Source: Pseudotabrizicola sp. (GTDB lineage: Bacteria > Pseudomonadota > Alphaproteobacteria > Rhodobacterales > Rhodobacteraceae). Taken from it: 64,000 bases of DNA. The stretch spans positions 1 to 64,000 of the forward strand of contig NZ_JAUXOV010000071.1 of the NCBI RefSeq assembly GCF_030684215.1, in the 5' to 3' direction. A program made the position numbers and the translations under genes. A model generated the notes under the pieces. It saw only the letters and a list, made by a program, of their open reading frames with translations. It was not told where the DNA came from and made no database searches. Within the stretch, counting starts at the first letter, position 1. Every line of letters begins with the position of its first letter. Shown here piece after piece: positions 27,489-36,157 of the stretch.

Positions 27489-28229
27489 CTATTTACGCGG
27501 TGCAAACATCCGGTAATAGGCCCAATCGGGCAAGAATTGCGACAGCCGGAACAGCCAGGAAAACATCAACGGAAAGCTTTTCTTGAACGTGTCGCTGTTC
27601 ATGTGTTCGAACATCTCGCGCGCGGCCTCTTCCGGTTCCATCAGGAAGGGCATTGAGAAATCGTTCTTGTCGGTCAGCCGGGTGCGGATAAAGCCAGGGT
27701 TGGCCACCTGCACATCAATGCCGCTGTCCCGCAGGTCGGCATAAAGACATTCCGCCAGCGACATGACCCCGGCCTTCGAGGCGGTGTAGCCAATCGAACC
27801 CGGCAAACCACGAAACCCGGAAAGGGAGCCGGTGATCACCACATGCCCCGATCCGCGAGCCACCATACCGGGCAAAACAACCCCGATCACGCGGGCGCAG
27901 CCGGTGAAATTCACGTCGCACATCGCCTCGACTTCATCAGCCTTCCACTCTTGTGCTTTGGTCGGCCAATAGACCCCTGCAAGATATACCACGCCATCTA
28001 CCGGCCCGATCTGATCGGCGGCGGCCTGCACAGAAGCACGGTCGGCTACATCACAGGCAACGGCGCTGCCTTTGCCTGCCAGTGTGGCCACGGCTGCGGT
28101 AAGACGATCTTGTGAACGGGCAGACAGGATCACCTCGGCCCCGGCGCGTGAGAGCATCTGGGCCAGAGCAAGGCCAAGGCCCTCGGACGCGCCCACGAGC
28201 CAGTAGCGTTTTCCTGTCCAGTCTCTCAT
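27489..28229 (-). CDS. Short-chain dehydrogenase/reductase of the sigma-E island
   Basis: A 246-aa classical SDR: NAD(P) motif LVGASEGLGLALA, CDVADRAS, the conserved VYLAGV, catalytic Ser in ITGSLSG and YTASKAG (Tyr and Lys). Substrate unknown. The ATG at 28229 has AAGGAG nine bases upstream. It is the last gene of a minus-strand set that in Rhodobacter sphaeroides (RSP_1091 to RSP_1087, as I recall) belongs to the RpoE singlet-oxygen regulon. Here a 133-bp gap separates it from the transporter gene. Confidence 0.9.
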   Translation of the reverse strand: MRDWTGKRYWLVGASEGLGLALAQMLSRAGAEVILSARSQDRLTAAVATLAGKGSAVACDVADRASVQAAADQIGPVDGVVYLAGVYWPTKAQEWKADEVEAMCDVNFTGCARVIGVVLPGMVARGSGHVVITGSLSGFRGLPGSIGYTASKAGVMSLAECLYADLRDSGIDVQVANPGFIRTRLTDKNDFSMPFLMEPEEAAREMFEHMNSDTFKKSFPLMFSWLFRLSQFLPDWAYYRMFAPRK

Positions 28230-28362
28230 CGTTTGTATCTCCTTCATCCGGCGTCCATGAGCATATTCTGTATAAACGGGTGCGGTTGGTGATGGTTCCG
28301 CTGAAGGCCGACGCCACGGCCTGTTACATCAAGGTTGTGTCCCCTCGCCCTCGGGTCAAGCC

Positions 28363-29631
28363 TTATGCGTGGGTTTCGGCTGTTTCGGCTGTTTCAGTTG
28401 TGACCAGAAGCGCCATGGCAATAAGTTTGAGCGCGCAAGGCAGTGCGGCGTAGAGCAGGGACAAGGCCAAAAGCGCATCGGGCGGGTTGTCTGTGCCCGG
28501 GGTGAAGCCTGCGGCAGACAGCGCGGGCAGAAGCGTAGCTGCGGCCAGGGCAAGCGAAAGCTTGGACATAAAGGACCACAAGCCGAACGCTGCGCCCTCG
28601 CCCTTGCCAAGGGCAGACAGGCGGCGTGCGAACAGGGCAGGCAACAGGGTAAGGTCGGCACCCAGCGCGGCACCGGATGCCGCACAGATCACGGCAAAGG
28701 GCAACGCATCGCCTTCGCGCAAGGCGACAGCCCAGAGGAAGGCGGCGATGGCCAGCGCCATGGCGGCCAGCAGGCTGCGCTTTGCGCCAAAGCGGGCGGC
28801 GCTCCGGCTCCAAAACGGGGCAGAGGCGGCGGCGGAGAGGAAGAACAACAAAAGCAACGGGCCCTCAAGACCGGGGGCGCCAAGGCGGCTTTCGACGAAA
28901 AAAAGGAACAGGGTGGAGGTCACGGCCACAGGGGCCGCGTTCAGCAGCGCGATCAGTAAAAGACGGCGCGAGAGCGGGTCGGCGAGAATGGGGCGGAACA
29001 GGCCGACGGCATCGGCAGGGGTCTGCGTTGCCGGGGCGGCGGTCCATTCACGGCGCATCGTGACCACGGCGACGAGCGCAAGCAAGGCGAAGCCAGCGGC
29101 AAAGCCGGTGAAGGGGCGGTCCGTAAAGCTGCCAAGCACCACCGGCGCAACGGCGGCAAGCGAAACGCCCAAAAGCGACCCGGTTTCCCGCCAGCCCGCA
29201 AGCCGGAAGTGGCCAGTGGGGCCAAGCAGGGCAGCTTTTTCGACGCCTTGGGCGTAGAAAACGATGGTGAGAAACGAAAACCCGCTGAACAGCAGCGCAA
29301 GGGTTATGGCGAACCATGCCAACGGCGCTATGGGCGGGGCAATGGCGAAAAGGCCAATCATTGCAAGGGCCATCACCATAGCCGCCCCCCAGACCAAAGC
29401 CGCGCGGCGCTTGCGCCCCGCCTCGGCCAGCCAGCCCAACAGGGGGTCTTGGACCACATCAATCAGACGCAGCGCGGCAAGGGTTAGCCCAAGTGCAGTC
29501 AAGCTGGTGCCGTAGGTGTCAACATAGAATTTGGGCGCGTGAATATAGATCGGCAAGCCTGCAGCGGCGATCATGGCCGCGAACAGCGACCATGGCCAAA
29601 GCGGCGGCCAGAGCGGGGCAGCTTTGGTCAT
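28363..29631 (-). CDS. MFS/GPH-type transporter of the sigma-E island
   Basis: A 422-aa membrane protein with about twelve helices. Its N-terminal motif YGTSLTALGLTLAALRLIDV followed by QDPLLGWLAE recalls the glycoside-pentoside-hexuronide (GPH) cation symporter branch of the major facilitator superfamily. The transported compound is unknown; in this operon a lipid or stress metabolite is as likely as a sugar. The ATG overlaps the stop of the DUF1365 gene (ATGA), so translation is coupled. The C-terminus ends in a short TTETAETAETHA repeat. Confidence 0.87.
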   Translation of the reverse strand: MTKAAPLWPPLWPWSLFAAMIAAAGLPIYIHAPKFYVDTYGTSLTALGLTLAALRLIDVVQDPLLGWLAEAGRKRRAALVWGAAMVMALAMIGLFAIAPPIAPLAWFAITLALLFSGFSFLTIVFYAQGVEKAALLGPTGHFRLAGWRETGSLLGVSLAAVAPVVLGSFTDRPFTGFAAGFALLALVAVVTMRREWTAAPATQTPADAVGLFRPILADPLSRRLLLIALLNAAPVAVTSTLFLFFVESRLGAPGLEGPLLLLFFLSAAASAPFWSRSAARFGAKRSLLAAMALAIAAFLWAVALREGDALPFAVICAASGAALGADLTLLPALFARRLSALGKGEGAAFGLWSFMSKLSLALAAATLLPALSAAGFTPGTDNPPDALLALSLLYAALPCALKLIAMALLVTTETAETAETHA

Positions 29632-30380
29632 CTGGTGACGTCTTCGGCCGGGGGCTTGGGGTGGCTGCGGAACTTTGCGCCCTTGATCGCCAGTTTCAGT
29701 GCCTGCCAATGGATCAGCGCCAACACCCGGCGCGAGCCAAACGGGCGGCGCAGGCAGGCGCGCAGAATGCCCGTGTTGGTCAAGGGCACACGGGCGCCGG
29801 TCAGGTTGGTAAACAACCCGCCACCCGGAGTGGTGTAGTCGATCCAGATGCCGATACGGTCGTCGGTGATGTCAAAGCGGAACGCATAGCCGCCCTCGAT
29901 CGGTTGAAAGGGTGAGACATAGAAGATCTTGCGCGCGCTGAGTGTATCCTCGCGGGTGATCGGGCCATGGTTGTCGTGATGCGCAAGGTAGGAGTGGCGG
30001 TCGCCATAGGTGTTCGACACTTCGGCAATCACCGTGCGCAGATCGCCCGCCGCATCATAGCACAACCAGAACGAGACCGGGTTGAAGACATGCCCCAGAA
30101 TGCGCGGCTGAGCCATCAGGATAATGCGGGCGGGTGTTGGAAGGTTGTGCGTGGCCAGCACCTCGCGCACCCATGCCGACCCCCTGCCCTGCCCCGGCAG
30201 CCCGCCATGGTCAGTGTCCCAAAGCGCAGTCAGGTTGCGGCGGTTGCGACCAAAAAGGCTTGGCCCATCTGCGGGGGCCTCGACATCAAGGGCAATGTAA
30301 TCAACGGTATAGCGAAAGCTGTTCTGGACCGCGCCCTTGCGGCCATGAAACGTCTGACCGTGGATCATATCCACTGTCAT
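29628..30380 (-). CDS. DUF1365 family protein
   Basis: A 250-aa protein with DUF1365 motifs GQTFHGRKGAVQNSFRYTV, the conserved NPVSFWLCYD, VIAEVSNTYGDRHSYL, KIFYVSPFQPIEGGY and IHWQALKLAIKGAKF. Bacteria nearly always carry it beside an FAD-dependent amine-oxidase-like gene and often a cyclopropane-fatty-acid synthase-like gene. As I recall, the R. sphaeroides homologue is needed for ChrR turnover after singlet oxygen, and the group is linked to modified membrane fatty acids. The biochemical step is not established from this sequence. It overlaps both neighbours by four bases. Confidence 0.9.
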   Translation of the reverse strand: MTVDMIHGQTFHGRKGAVQNSFRYTVDYIALDVEAPADGPSLFGRNRRNLTALWDTDHGGLPGQGRGSAWVREVLATHNLPTPARIILMAQPRILGHVFNPVSFWLCYDAAGDLRTVIAEVSNTYGDRHSYLAHHDNHGPITREDTLSARKIFYVSPFQPIEGGYAFRFDITDDRIGIWIDYTTPGGGLFTNLTGARVPLTNTGILRACLRRPFGSRRVLALIHWQALKLAIKGAKFRSHPKPPAEDVTR

Positions 30381-31669
30381 ACGGTCATGCCAGACGCGCT
30401 TCGGTGGCCCATTGCGGTCACCGCATCCACTGCGCTGCCGATACCATCTTCATGGAAGCCGTTTTTCATCCACGCGCCACAGAACCATGTGTTTGCGGTG
30501 CCGTTCATCATTCGGATAGCCCCTTGGGCCGCCAGCGCCGCCGCATCATAGACCGGGTGGCGGAAGGTGACACTGTCATAAATGCACTCATCCCGGATCG
30601 CGCGGTTGCTGTTGAGCGTTACAAAATGCGGATCATCCTGCGGGATGGGTTGCAGGCTGTTCATCCAATAGGTCAGGTCGATGCGGTCGCCTGGCCCGCC
30701 TTTTGGCTCAACATAGGCCCAGCTTGACCAGGTCTTGCGCAGCCGCGGCATCAGGCTCTCGTCGCAGTGCAACACGGCTTCATTCGACTGATAACGCACG
30801 GCCCCCAAGCTGGCGCGTTCGGCGGCAGAAGCATCGGACAGCAGCGCCAATGCATCATCGGAATGGGTCGCAAAAATGACGTCATCAAACGATTCCCATT
30901 CCGAGCCGTGAGGGCGGACCTGAACGCCGCCATCGCCCCGCTGCACAGCCGCAATGGTGGCCCCAAGCCGCAGATCTACGCCCTGCCGCACCAGTGCGGC
31001 CTGAAGGCGCTGCACATATTGCACCGAGCCGCCCTGAACGGTGAACCATTGGTGCTGGCCTTCGGTATGCAAAAGCCGGTGGTTGTTGAAAAACCGGATC
31101 ATCGCATCCGCTGGAAAATCGAGGATACCCTTGGTCGGCGTCGACCAGATCGCCCCCGAGAACGGGGTGATGTAATAGTCGCGGAAATAATCCCCAGTGC
31201 CAAGCGCCGCCAGCAGATCGCGGATCACCATACCGGGCTTGGCGACTGACACCGCGTGCTTGTTGAACCGCAGAATATCGCGGATCATACCGATAAACTT
31301 CGGGTTCAGCAGGTTTTTGCGCTGGGCGAACAGGGTATCAAGATTGGCCAGCGCATATTCGATGCGGCCACCGTCAATGCTGGCGCCAAAGCTCATTGTG
31401 CTTCTGGCCGTGGGCACGTCGAGTTTTTCAAACAACCGGACGAGATGCGGATAGTTGACATGGTTGAAAACGATAAATCCGGTATCCACCGGCTGATCCC
31501 CGCGCTTGCCTGCCATAACAGTGCGGGCATGCCCTCCAAGTCGCCGCTCAGCCTCGAACAACACGACATGGTTAGCATCACCCAGCATATGGGCAGCAGA
31601 CATACCAGTGATGCCCCCCCCGATCACGGCAATGCGGCGCGGAGCAGAGGCGGCGGTCTCGAATGGCAT
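30377..31669 (-). CDS. FAD-dependent oxidoreductase (amine-oxidase-like) of the sigma-E island
   Basis: A 430-aa flavoprotein. The dinucleotide motif is RIAVIGGGITGMSAAHML near residue 12-29, followed by FEAERRLGGHARTV and VDTGFIVFN, and a C-terminal FAD contact NTWFCGAWMKNGFHEDG. The family comprises amine oxidase-, desaturase- and squalene-associated enzymes; the homologue in R. sphaeroides sits in the same operon. The ATG at 31669 gives the standard short leader before the Rossmann motif; longer frames run into the promoter region. First gene of the minus-strand stress operon, divergent from rpoE. Confidence 0.9.
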   Translation of the reverse strand: MPFETAASAPRRIAVIGGGITGMSAAHMLGDANHVVLFEAERRLGGHARTVMAGKRGDQPVDTGFIVFNHVNYPHLVRLFEKLDVPTARSTMSFGASIDGGRIEYALANLDTLFAQRKNLLNPKFIGMIRDILRFNKHAVSVAKPGMVIRDLLAALGTGDYFRDYYITPFSGAIWSTPTKGILDFPADAMIRFFNNHRLLHTEGQHQWFTVQGGSVQYVQRLQAALVRQGVDLRLGATIAAVQRGDGGVQVRPHGSEWESFDDVIFATHSDDALALLSDASAAERASLGAVRYQSNEAVLHCDESLMPRLRKTWSSWAYVEPKGGPGDRIDLTYWMNSLQPIPQDDPHFVTLNSNRAIRDECIYDSVTFRHPVYDAAALAAQGAIRMMNGTANTWFCGAWMKNGFHEDGIGSAVDAVTAMGHRSASGMTV

Positions 31670-31696
31670 AGGACGGCTTTCTTTGTTCGTTTTGCG

Positions 31697-31725
31697 GTTA
31701 TACGCACAGATCGTCGCGCAGATCA
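31697..31725 (-). promoter_or_regulatory. Candidate sigma-E promoter for the FAD/DUF1365 operon
   Basis: On the minus strand TGATCT and TATAAC are 17 bp apart, about 28 bp before the FAD-gene ATG. The -35 differs by one base from TGATCC recorded for R. sphaeroides sigma-E promoters. Confidence 0.45.
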
Positions 31726-31790
31726 CTTGTCCAGTTGCAGCGCCCACGCAGGATTGACAACGATTGTACGAAAACCAGATTGCTGAAATG

Positions 31791-31819
31791 TGATCCAACC
31801 TAAGACATGCCGCGTAGAC
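31791..31819 (+). promoter_or_regulatory. Candidate autoregulatory sigma-E promoter of rpoE-chrR
   Basis: TGATCC at 31791-31796 matches the -35 element of R. sphaeroides RpoE promoters exactly. A TAGAC -10-like element follows after 18 bp (31815-31819). This placement makes the ATG at 31807 lie inside the promoter and argues for the start at 31903. Confidence 0.6.
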
Positions 31820-31902
31820 AGAGTATGATGTTCGATGCAATTGCACCCCAGAAAGCGTATGCAACTGTCAACCCTCGGCTTTACGCTGCGGGCGATAGGT
31901 GT

Positions 31903-32493
31903 ATGACGCCGAAAAAGGGGAACCTGCGTTTGACAGCAGATGCCGAACAAATCGATTGGTCAGCCCTTGTTTTCCGGGTGCGTGACGATCAGGACAAGGT
32001 GGCTTTTGCTGCCCTGTTTCGGCATTTTGCGCCACGGGTAAAGGCGTTCTTGATGAAATCAGGGGCAAGTGAAGCCTTGGCCGAAGAATGTGCGCAGGAT
32101 GTTATGGCCACGCTTTGGCAAAAGGCGCGGCTGTTTGATGCAGAGCGGGCATCGGTGGCCACTTGGGTCTTCACCATCGCCCGAAACCGACGGATCGACG
32201 CGCTGCGCAAATCGCGTCGCCCCGAGCCAGAAGAATTACCATGGGGACCAGAACCCGAACCCGATCAGGCCGAGGTGCTTGAGGCTCAGCAAGAAACCGA
32301 ACGCTTAGGCACTGCGCTGGCACAATTGCCCTTGAAGCAGCGCGTTTTGATTGAACGGGCCTATTTTGGCGACCTGTCGCACAGTGAAATTGCGGCCGAA
32401 ACCGGCTTACCGCTGGGAACAATCAAATCGCGGATACGACTGGCGCTGGAACGGCTGCGCCATCAGATGGATGTGAAGGCAACGGATAAATGA
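31903..32493 (+). CDS. rpoE: ECF sigma factor RpoE (ECF11, singlet-oxygen response)
   Basis: A 196-aa extracytoplasmic-function sigma factor. Region 2 has FAALFRHFAPRVKAFLMKSG and EECAQDVMATLWQKA, then VFTIARNRRIDALRK; region 4 has LPLKQRVLIERAYFGDLSHS and the helix-turn-helix ETGLPLGTIKSRIRLALERL. Length and sequence pattern match R. sphaeroides RpoE closely. It directs RNA polymerase to stress genes when ChrR is degraded. I chose ATG 31903 (AGGT upstream) rather than 31807, because the longer frame starts inside the promoter and adds a tail absent from the family. The chrR start overlaps its stop by four bases (ATGA). Confidence 0.95.
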   Translation: MTPKKGNLRLTADAEQIDWSALVFRVRDDQDKVAFAALFRHFAPRVKAFLMKSGASEALAEECAQDVMATLWQKARLFDAERASVATWVFTIARNRRIDALRKSRRPEPEELPWGPEPEPDQAEVLEAQQETERLGTALAQLPLKQRVLIERAYFGDLSHSEIAAETGLPLGTIKSRIRLALERLRHQMDVKATDK

Positions 32494-33134
32494 AGATCAA
32501 ACATCACATGTCGGATGAATTGTTGATGGCCTATGCGGCAGCAGAATTGCCGGAAGCATTCAACCTTGTAATTGCAGCACATCTTTCGATGTGTGACGAA
32601 TGCCGCGCGCGGTCGATGGCCTTTGACGCCCTTGGCGGGGCGGTGATTGAAGACAGCACCTGCGACATGTCGGCGGGCAGTCTTGAGACGTGCCTGGCGC
32701 GGATCGGCGCCATGTCGCAAACCGATGCCCCGTTGGCACGGCGGCAGGACAGTGTTTTGCCCGCCCCTTTGATGGATTATGTGGGCGGCGGGGTAGATTC
32801 GGTCAAATGGCGCCCGCTGGGCATGGGGGTGCGCCAAGCGATCTTGCGCACGGGTGACAAAGGGGCTTCTGCGCGGCTTTTGTACATTCCCGCCGGGGCT
32901 TCAATGCCGGATCACGGACATAACGGGCTGGAACTGACCTTGGTCTTGCAAGGTGCGTTCCGCGATGAGGCAGATCGTTTTGCCCGCGGCGATGTTGAAA
33001 TTGCCGACGCGTCGGTCGAGCATACCCCGGTTGCCGAAGCGGGAGAGGCTTGTATTTGCTTGGTGGCAACCCAAGGTTCGTTGAAGTTCACCGCCCTTCT
33101 GCCGCGTCTGGCACAGCCGTTCTTCCGGATCTGA
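32490..33134 (+). CDS. chrR: Zinc anti-sigma factor ChrR
   Basis: A 214-aa two-domain anti-sigma factor that holds RpoE inactive. The N-terminal zinc anti-sigma domain keeps all four ligands of the R. sphaeroides protein: His6, His31, Cys35 and Cys38 (AAHLSMCDECRA). The C-terminal cupin-like domain keeps His142, His144, Glu148 and His178 (MPDHGHNGLELTLVLQGAF and VEHTP), one position later than in R. sphaeroides, plus the CxC pair in ACICLVAT. The set predicts a fully functional singlet-oxygen and peroxide responsive switch. Its TGA abuts the rmuC stop on the other strand with no gap. Confidence 0.95.
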   Translation: MKIKHHMSDELLMAYAAAELPEAFNLVIAAHLSMCDECRARSMAFDALGGAVIEDSTCDMSAGSLETCLARIGAMSQTDAPLARRQDSVLPAPLMDYVGGGVDSVKWRPLGMGVRQAILRTGDKGASARLLYIPAGASMPDHGHNGLELTLVLQGAFRDEADRFARGDVEIADASVEHTPVAEAGEACICLVATQGSLKFTALLPRLAQPFFRI

Positions 33135-34295
33135 TCACTCGGCCGCGCTGGGGGCAATCACTGGTGTGGACGGGGTATTGGCGATTTCCTCAAAGTCAAA
33201 ATTGTCCAGACGGCGGGCGCGTTTGGTGGCTTTGTCAGAGCTGATCTTGATTTCCTCGATGTCTTTTGCCGCCTGCACAAAATGCCGGTCAAGGTTTTCG
33301 ACACGTGTGCCCAGACGGTCGACATCGGCATAAAGCAACGCCAGTTCCTTGCGGATCGCGCCCGCCTGCTCACGCATCCGGGCATCTTTCAGCACCGCGC
33401 GCATGGTGTTCAGCGTGGCCATGCAGGTGGTGGGCGACACAATCCAGACCTTTACCGCAAAGCCTTCGCGGACGATTTCGGGGAAGTTCGAATGTAGTTC
33501 GGCATAAACAGCCTCGGACGGCAGGAACATCAAAGCGCCGTCGGCAGTTTCCCCTTCGATGATGTATTTCTCGGCGATGGCGCGGATGTGCTGGCGCACT
33601 GCACCGCGCATCAGGGTTGCTGCTTCTTGTGCCTGCCGGGGGTTTTCGGCGCGGCGGATCGCCTCATACGCCTCAAGCGGGAATTTCGCGTCAATAACGA
33701 TTGGTCCGGGAGGTTGCGGTAAATGGATCAGGCAATCGGCGCGGCGGTTGTTCGAAAGCGTGGCCTGCATGGTGTAGGCGTCTTTCGGCAAGGCTTTTTG
33801 CACGATGTCATGCAACTGGATTTCACCAAAGGCACCACGCGTTTGCTTGTTGGACAAGATATCTTGCAGGCTGAGCACATTGCCCGACAGTTTCTCGATA
33901 TTCGCCTGCGCTTTGTCGATGGTCTCCAGCCGTTGCTGCAATTCGCCCAAAGACCGCGCCGTCCGGGTAGAGGTGCCGTGCAGGCTTTCACCCATCTGGC
34001 GCGAAACTTCGGCAAGGCGCTGCTCCATCACTTGCAACATTGCGGTTTGGGAAACGGCCTGTGCCTCGGACACATGGTGCAGGCCACCCGCCAATCGTTC
34101 CTGGCCGTCACCCAAATTTTGCACGCGCTGCGCCAGCCAGCCAATTTCGCGCATCAGGGGTTCGGCCATGGTCGCCGACCGCCCCGCTGTACGCAAGATA
34201 AGGGCAAGGAATATCAAAAGGATCAGCGCCGCACCGCCAAGAACCAGCACCTCGGGGTCGGTGATTGCAAAAGTCTGGCCAAAAAGAGTGATCAT
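33135..34295 (-). CDS. rmuC: DNA recombination protein RmuC
   Basis: A 386-aa RmuC-family protein: N-terminal membrane anchor (LVLGGAALILLIFLALIL), a coiled-coil stretch (about 50-130; GELQQRLETIDKAQANIEKL) and the RmuC nuclease-like domain with GAFGEIQLHDIVQ, VIDAKFPLEAYEAI, the DALMF-like GALMFLPSEAVYAEL and VWIVSPTTCMATLNTM. It limits inversion-type rearrangements in E. coli by an unknown route. Its ATG overlaps the mutL stop (ATGA), so it is co-translated with a mismatch-repair gene. Confidence 0.93.
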   Translation of the reverse strand: MITLFGQTFAITDPEVLVLGGAALILLIFLALILRTAGRSATMAEPLMREIGWLAQRVQNLGDGQERLAGGLHHVSEAQAVSQTAMLQVMEQRLAEVSRQMGESLHGTSTRTARSLGELQQRLETIDKAQANIEKLSGNVLSLQDILSNKQTRGAFGEIQLHDIVQKALPKDAYTMQATLSNNRRADCLIHLPQPPGPIVIDAKFPLEAYEAIRRAENPRQAQEAATLMRGAVRQHIRAIAEKYIIEGETADGALMFLPSEAVYAELHSNFPEIVREGFAVKVWIVSPTTCMATLNTMRAVLKDARMREQAGAIRKELALLYADVDRLGTRVENLDRHFVQAAKDIEEIKISSDKATKRARRLDNFDFEEIANTPSTPVIAPSAAE

Positions 34296-36106
34296 CTGCG
34301 CCCGAACAACCGCTCAATATCGTGGAGTTTCAGTTCAACATAGGTAGGGCGGCCATGGTTGCACTGGCCCGAATGCGGTGTCGCCTCCATCTCGCGCAAA
34401 AGCGCGTTCATTTCCTCGGCCCGCATCTGTCGGCCCGAACGGACAGAGCCGTGGCAGGCCATCCGCGACAACACCGCATCAATTTTTGCGCGGAGAAGGT
34501 GGGTTTGGCCGGCGTCGGCCAGTTCATCAAGCACGTCGCGGATCAGCGCAGCGGCGTTGACTGTGCCAAGAACAGCCGGAGTTTCGCGCACCGCGATAGC
34601 ATTGCCGCCAAACGGTTCAATCACCAGCCCGATTTCGGCCAGCGTGGGCGCAGCATCAAGCAGGCGCGTGGCATCGGTTGCGGACATTTCCACGATCTCT
34701 GGGATCAAAAGCGCCTGTGCGGCGATTCCAGTATCGGCCATCTGGCGTTTGAGGCGTTCATAGACCAGCCGTTCATGCGCGGCGTGCTGATCAACAATGA
34801 CGATACCCGTCTCGGTTTGGGCGATGATATAGTTTTCATGCAGCTGTGCACGGGCCGCACCAAGCGGGTGGCTCTCATCGCGCGGCTCGTTGCGATCTTC
34901 GATCCGTGCCGTCGGCATTTCGGCAAAGCCCGAAGCGGGGTCGGGTGCCTGAAAGGCAAAGGCGCGGGCAAAACTGGCCTGCGAGGGGCGGTCCATCTGA
35001 TAAACACGCGGCGGCTCGGGGCGCATGGCGGCAAGGGTTTCCGTGGCCACGGTGGTAGAAGCGCGGTGACCTGCGCCCGAAAGTGCTGAGCGCAGGCCGG
35101 TGATGATCAGGCTACGGGCGGCGTCGGGTTCACGGAAGCGGACCTCGGCCTTGGCGGGGTGGACGTTCACATCCACTCGTTCTGGGTCGCACGACAGGTT
35201 CAGCACGGCGGCCGGGTGGCGGTCGCGTGACAGGAAATCGAAATAGGCAACCCTCAGCGCGCCCAAAAGCAGCTTGTCCAGCACCGGGCGGCCATTGACG
35301 AAGACAAATTGCTGTGCCGATGAGCCGCGCGAATAGGTGGGCAAAGCAGCATATCCGGTCAGGTGCAGCCCATCGCGGGGAACGTCGATGCGCAGGGCAT
35401 TGCTTGTGAAATCTGCGCCCAGAATGCCGGTCAAGCGACCGTGTAGCGCGTCAAAGAAATCGCCCGATTGCGGGTCAGCACGAAACAGTGTGCGGCTGTC
35501 ACCGTTTGATACTTCGGTCAGGGTAAAGCCGACATGCGGTTCGGCCATGGCCAGCCGCCGCAGCACCTCGGCGATCGTCTGCGCCTCTGCCCGGTCGGTG
35601 CGCAGGAATTTCAGCCGCGCAGGTGTGGCGTAGAACAGATCGCGCAGTTCAACCACAGTGCCACGAGTCAGCGCTGCAGGGCGCACACCGGCCATACGCC
35701 CCCCGGCGACAGTGATCTGCGCTGCATCTTGGCCCGCCGCGCGGGAGGTGAGGGTCAGGCGACCCACAGCACCCAGCGAAGCCAGCGCCTCACCGCGAAA
35801 GCCAAAGCTGTGGATGTTCAGAAGGTCTGATCCGTCGATCTTTGACGTGGCATGCCGGGCAATGGCAAGCGGCAGATCGGCGGCGGTCATGCCGCAGCCG
35901 TCGTCTGTCACCCGGATAAGCGTCTTGCCACCATCGGCAAATTCCACCGTGATGCGGGTGGCCCCCGCGTCGAGCGCGTTTTCCACCAGTTCTTTGACCG
36001 CAGAGGCCGGACGTTCGACCACCTCTCCCGCGGCGATGCGGTTGATTGAAGCCTCGTCCAGCGGCCGGATGACCGGGCGGTCCATGGATATGTTGGGGGT
36101 CGCCAT
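34292..36106 (-). CDS. mutL: DNA mismatch repair protein MutL
   Basis: A 604-aa MutL. The N-terminal GHKL ATPase has NRIAAGEVVERPASAVKELV, ENALDAGAT, DDGCGM and TSKI...SFGFRGEALAS. The C-terminal domain keeps the metal-binding endonuclease motif DQHA(x)2E(x)4E as DQHAAHERLVYE, plus ACHGSVRSG and CNHGRPT, so this is a nicking MutL rather than the E. coli type that depends on MutH. ATG 36106 was preferred since a G-rich site lies at proper distance; ATG 36112 would add two residues. Confidence 0.95.
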   Translation of the reverse strand: MATPNISMDRPVIRPLDEASINRIAAGEVVERPASAVKELVENALDAGATRITVEFADGGKTLIRVTDDGCGMTAADLPLAIARHATSKIDGSDLLNIHSFGFRGEALASLGAVGRLTLTSRAAGQDAAQITVAGGRMAGVRPAALTRGTVVELRDLFYATPARLKFLRTDRAEAQTIAEVLRRLAMAEPHVGFTLTEVSNGDSRTLFRADPQSGDFFDALHGRLTGILGADFTSNALRIDVPRDGLHLTGYAALPTYSRGSSAQQFVFVNGRPVLDKLLLGALRVAYFDFLSRDRHPAAVLNLSCDPERVDVNVHPAKAEVRFREPDAARSLIITGLRSALSGAGHRASTTVATETLAAMRPEPPRVYQMDRPSQASFARAFAFQAPDPASGFAEMPTARIEDRNEPRDESHPLGAARAQLHENYIIAQTETGIVIVDQHAAHERLVYERLKRQMADTGIAAQALLIPEIVEMSATDATRLLDAAPTLAEIGLVIEPFGGNAIAVRETPAVLGTVNAAALIRDVLDELADAGQTHLLRAKIDAVLSRMACHGSVRSGRQMRAEEMNALLREMEATPHSGQCNHGRPTYVELKLHDIERLFGRR

Positions 36107-36157
36107 GTTCATACCCCCAAGTTTAGCATCACTCGTCCTTAAGGGCCATAGATTCGG

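Noticed and set aside
31807-31902. Longer N-terminus of RpoE from ATG 31807
   Set aside because: The ATG lies within the candidate sigma-E promoter and the added residues are absent from the family.
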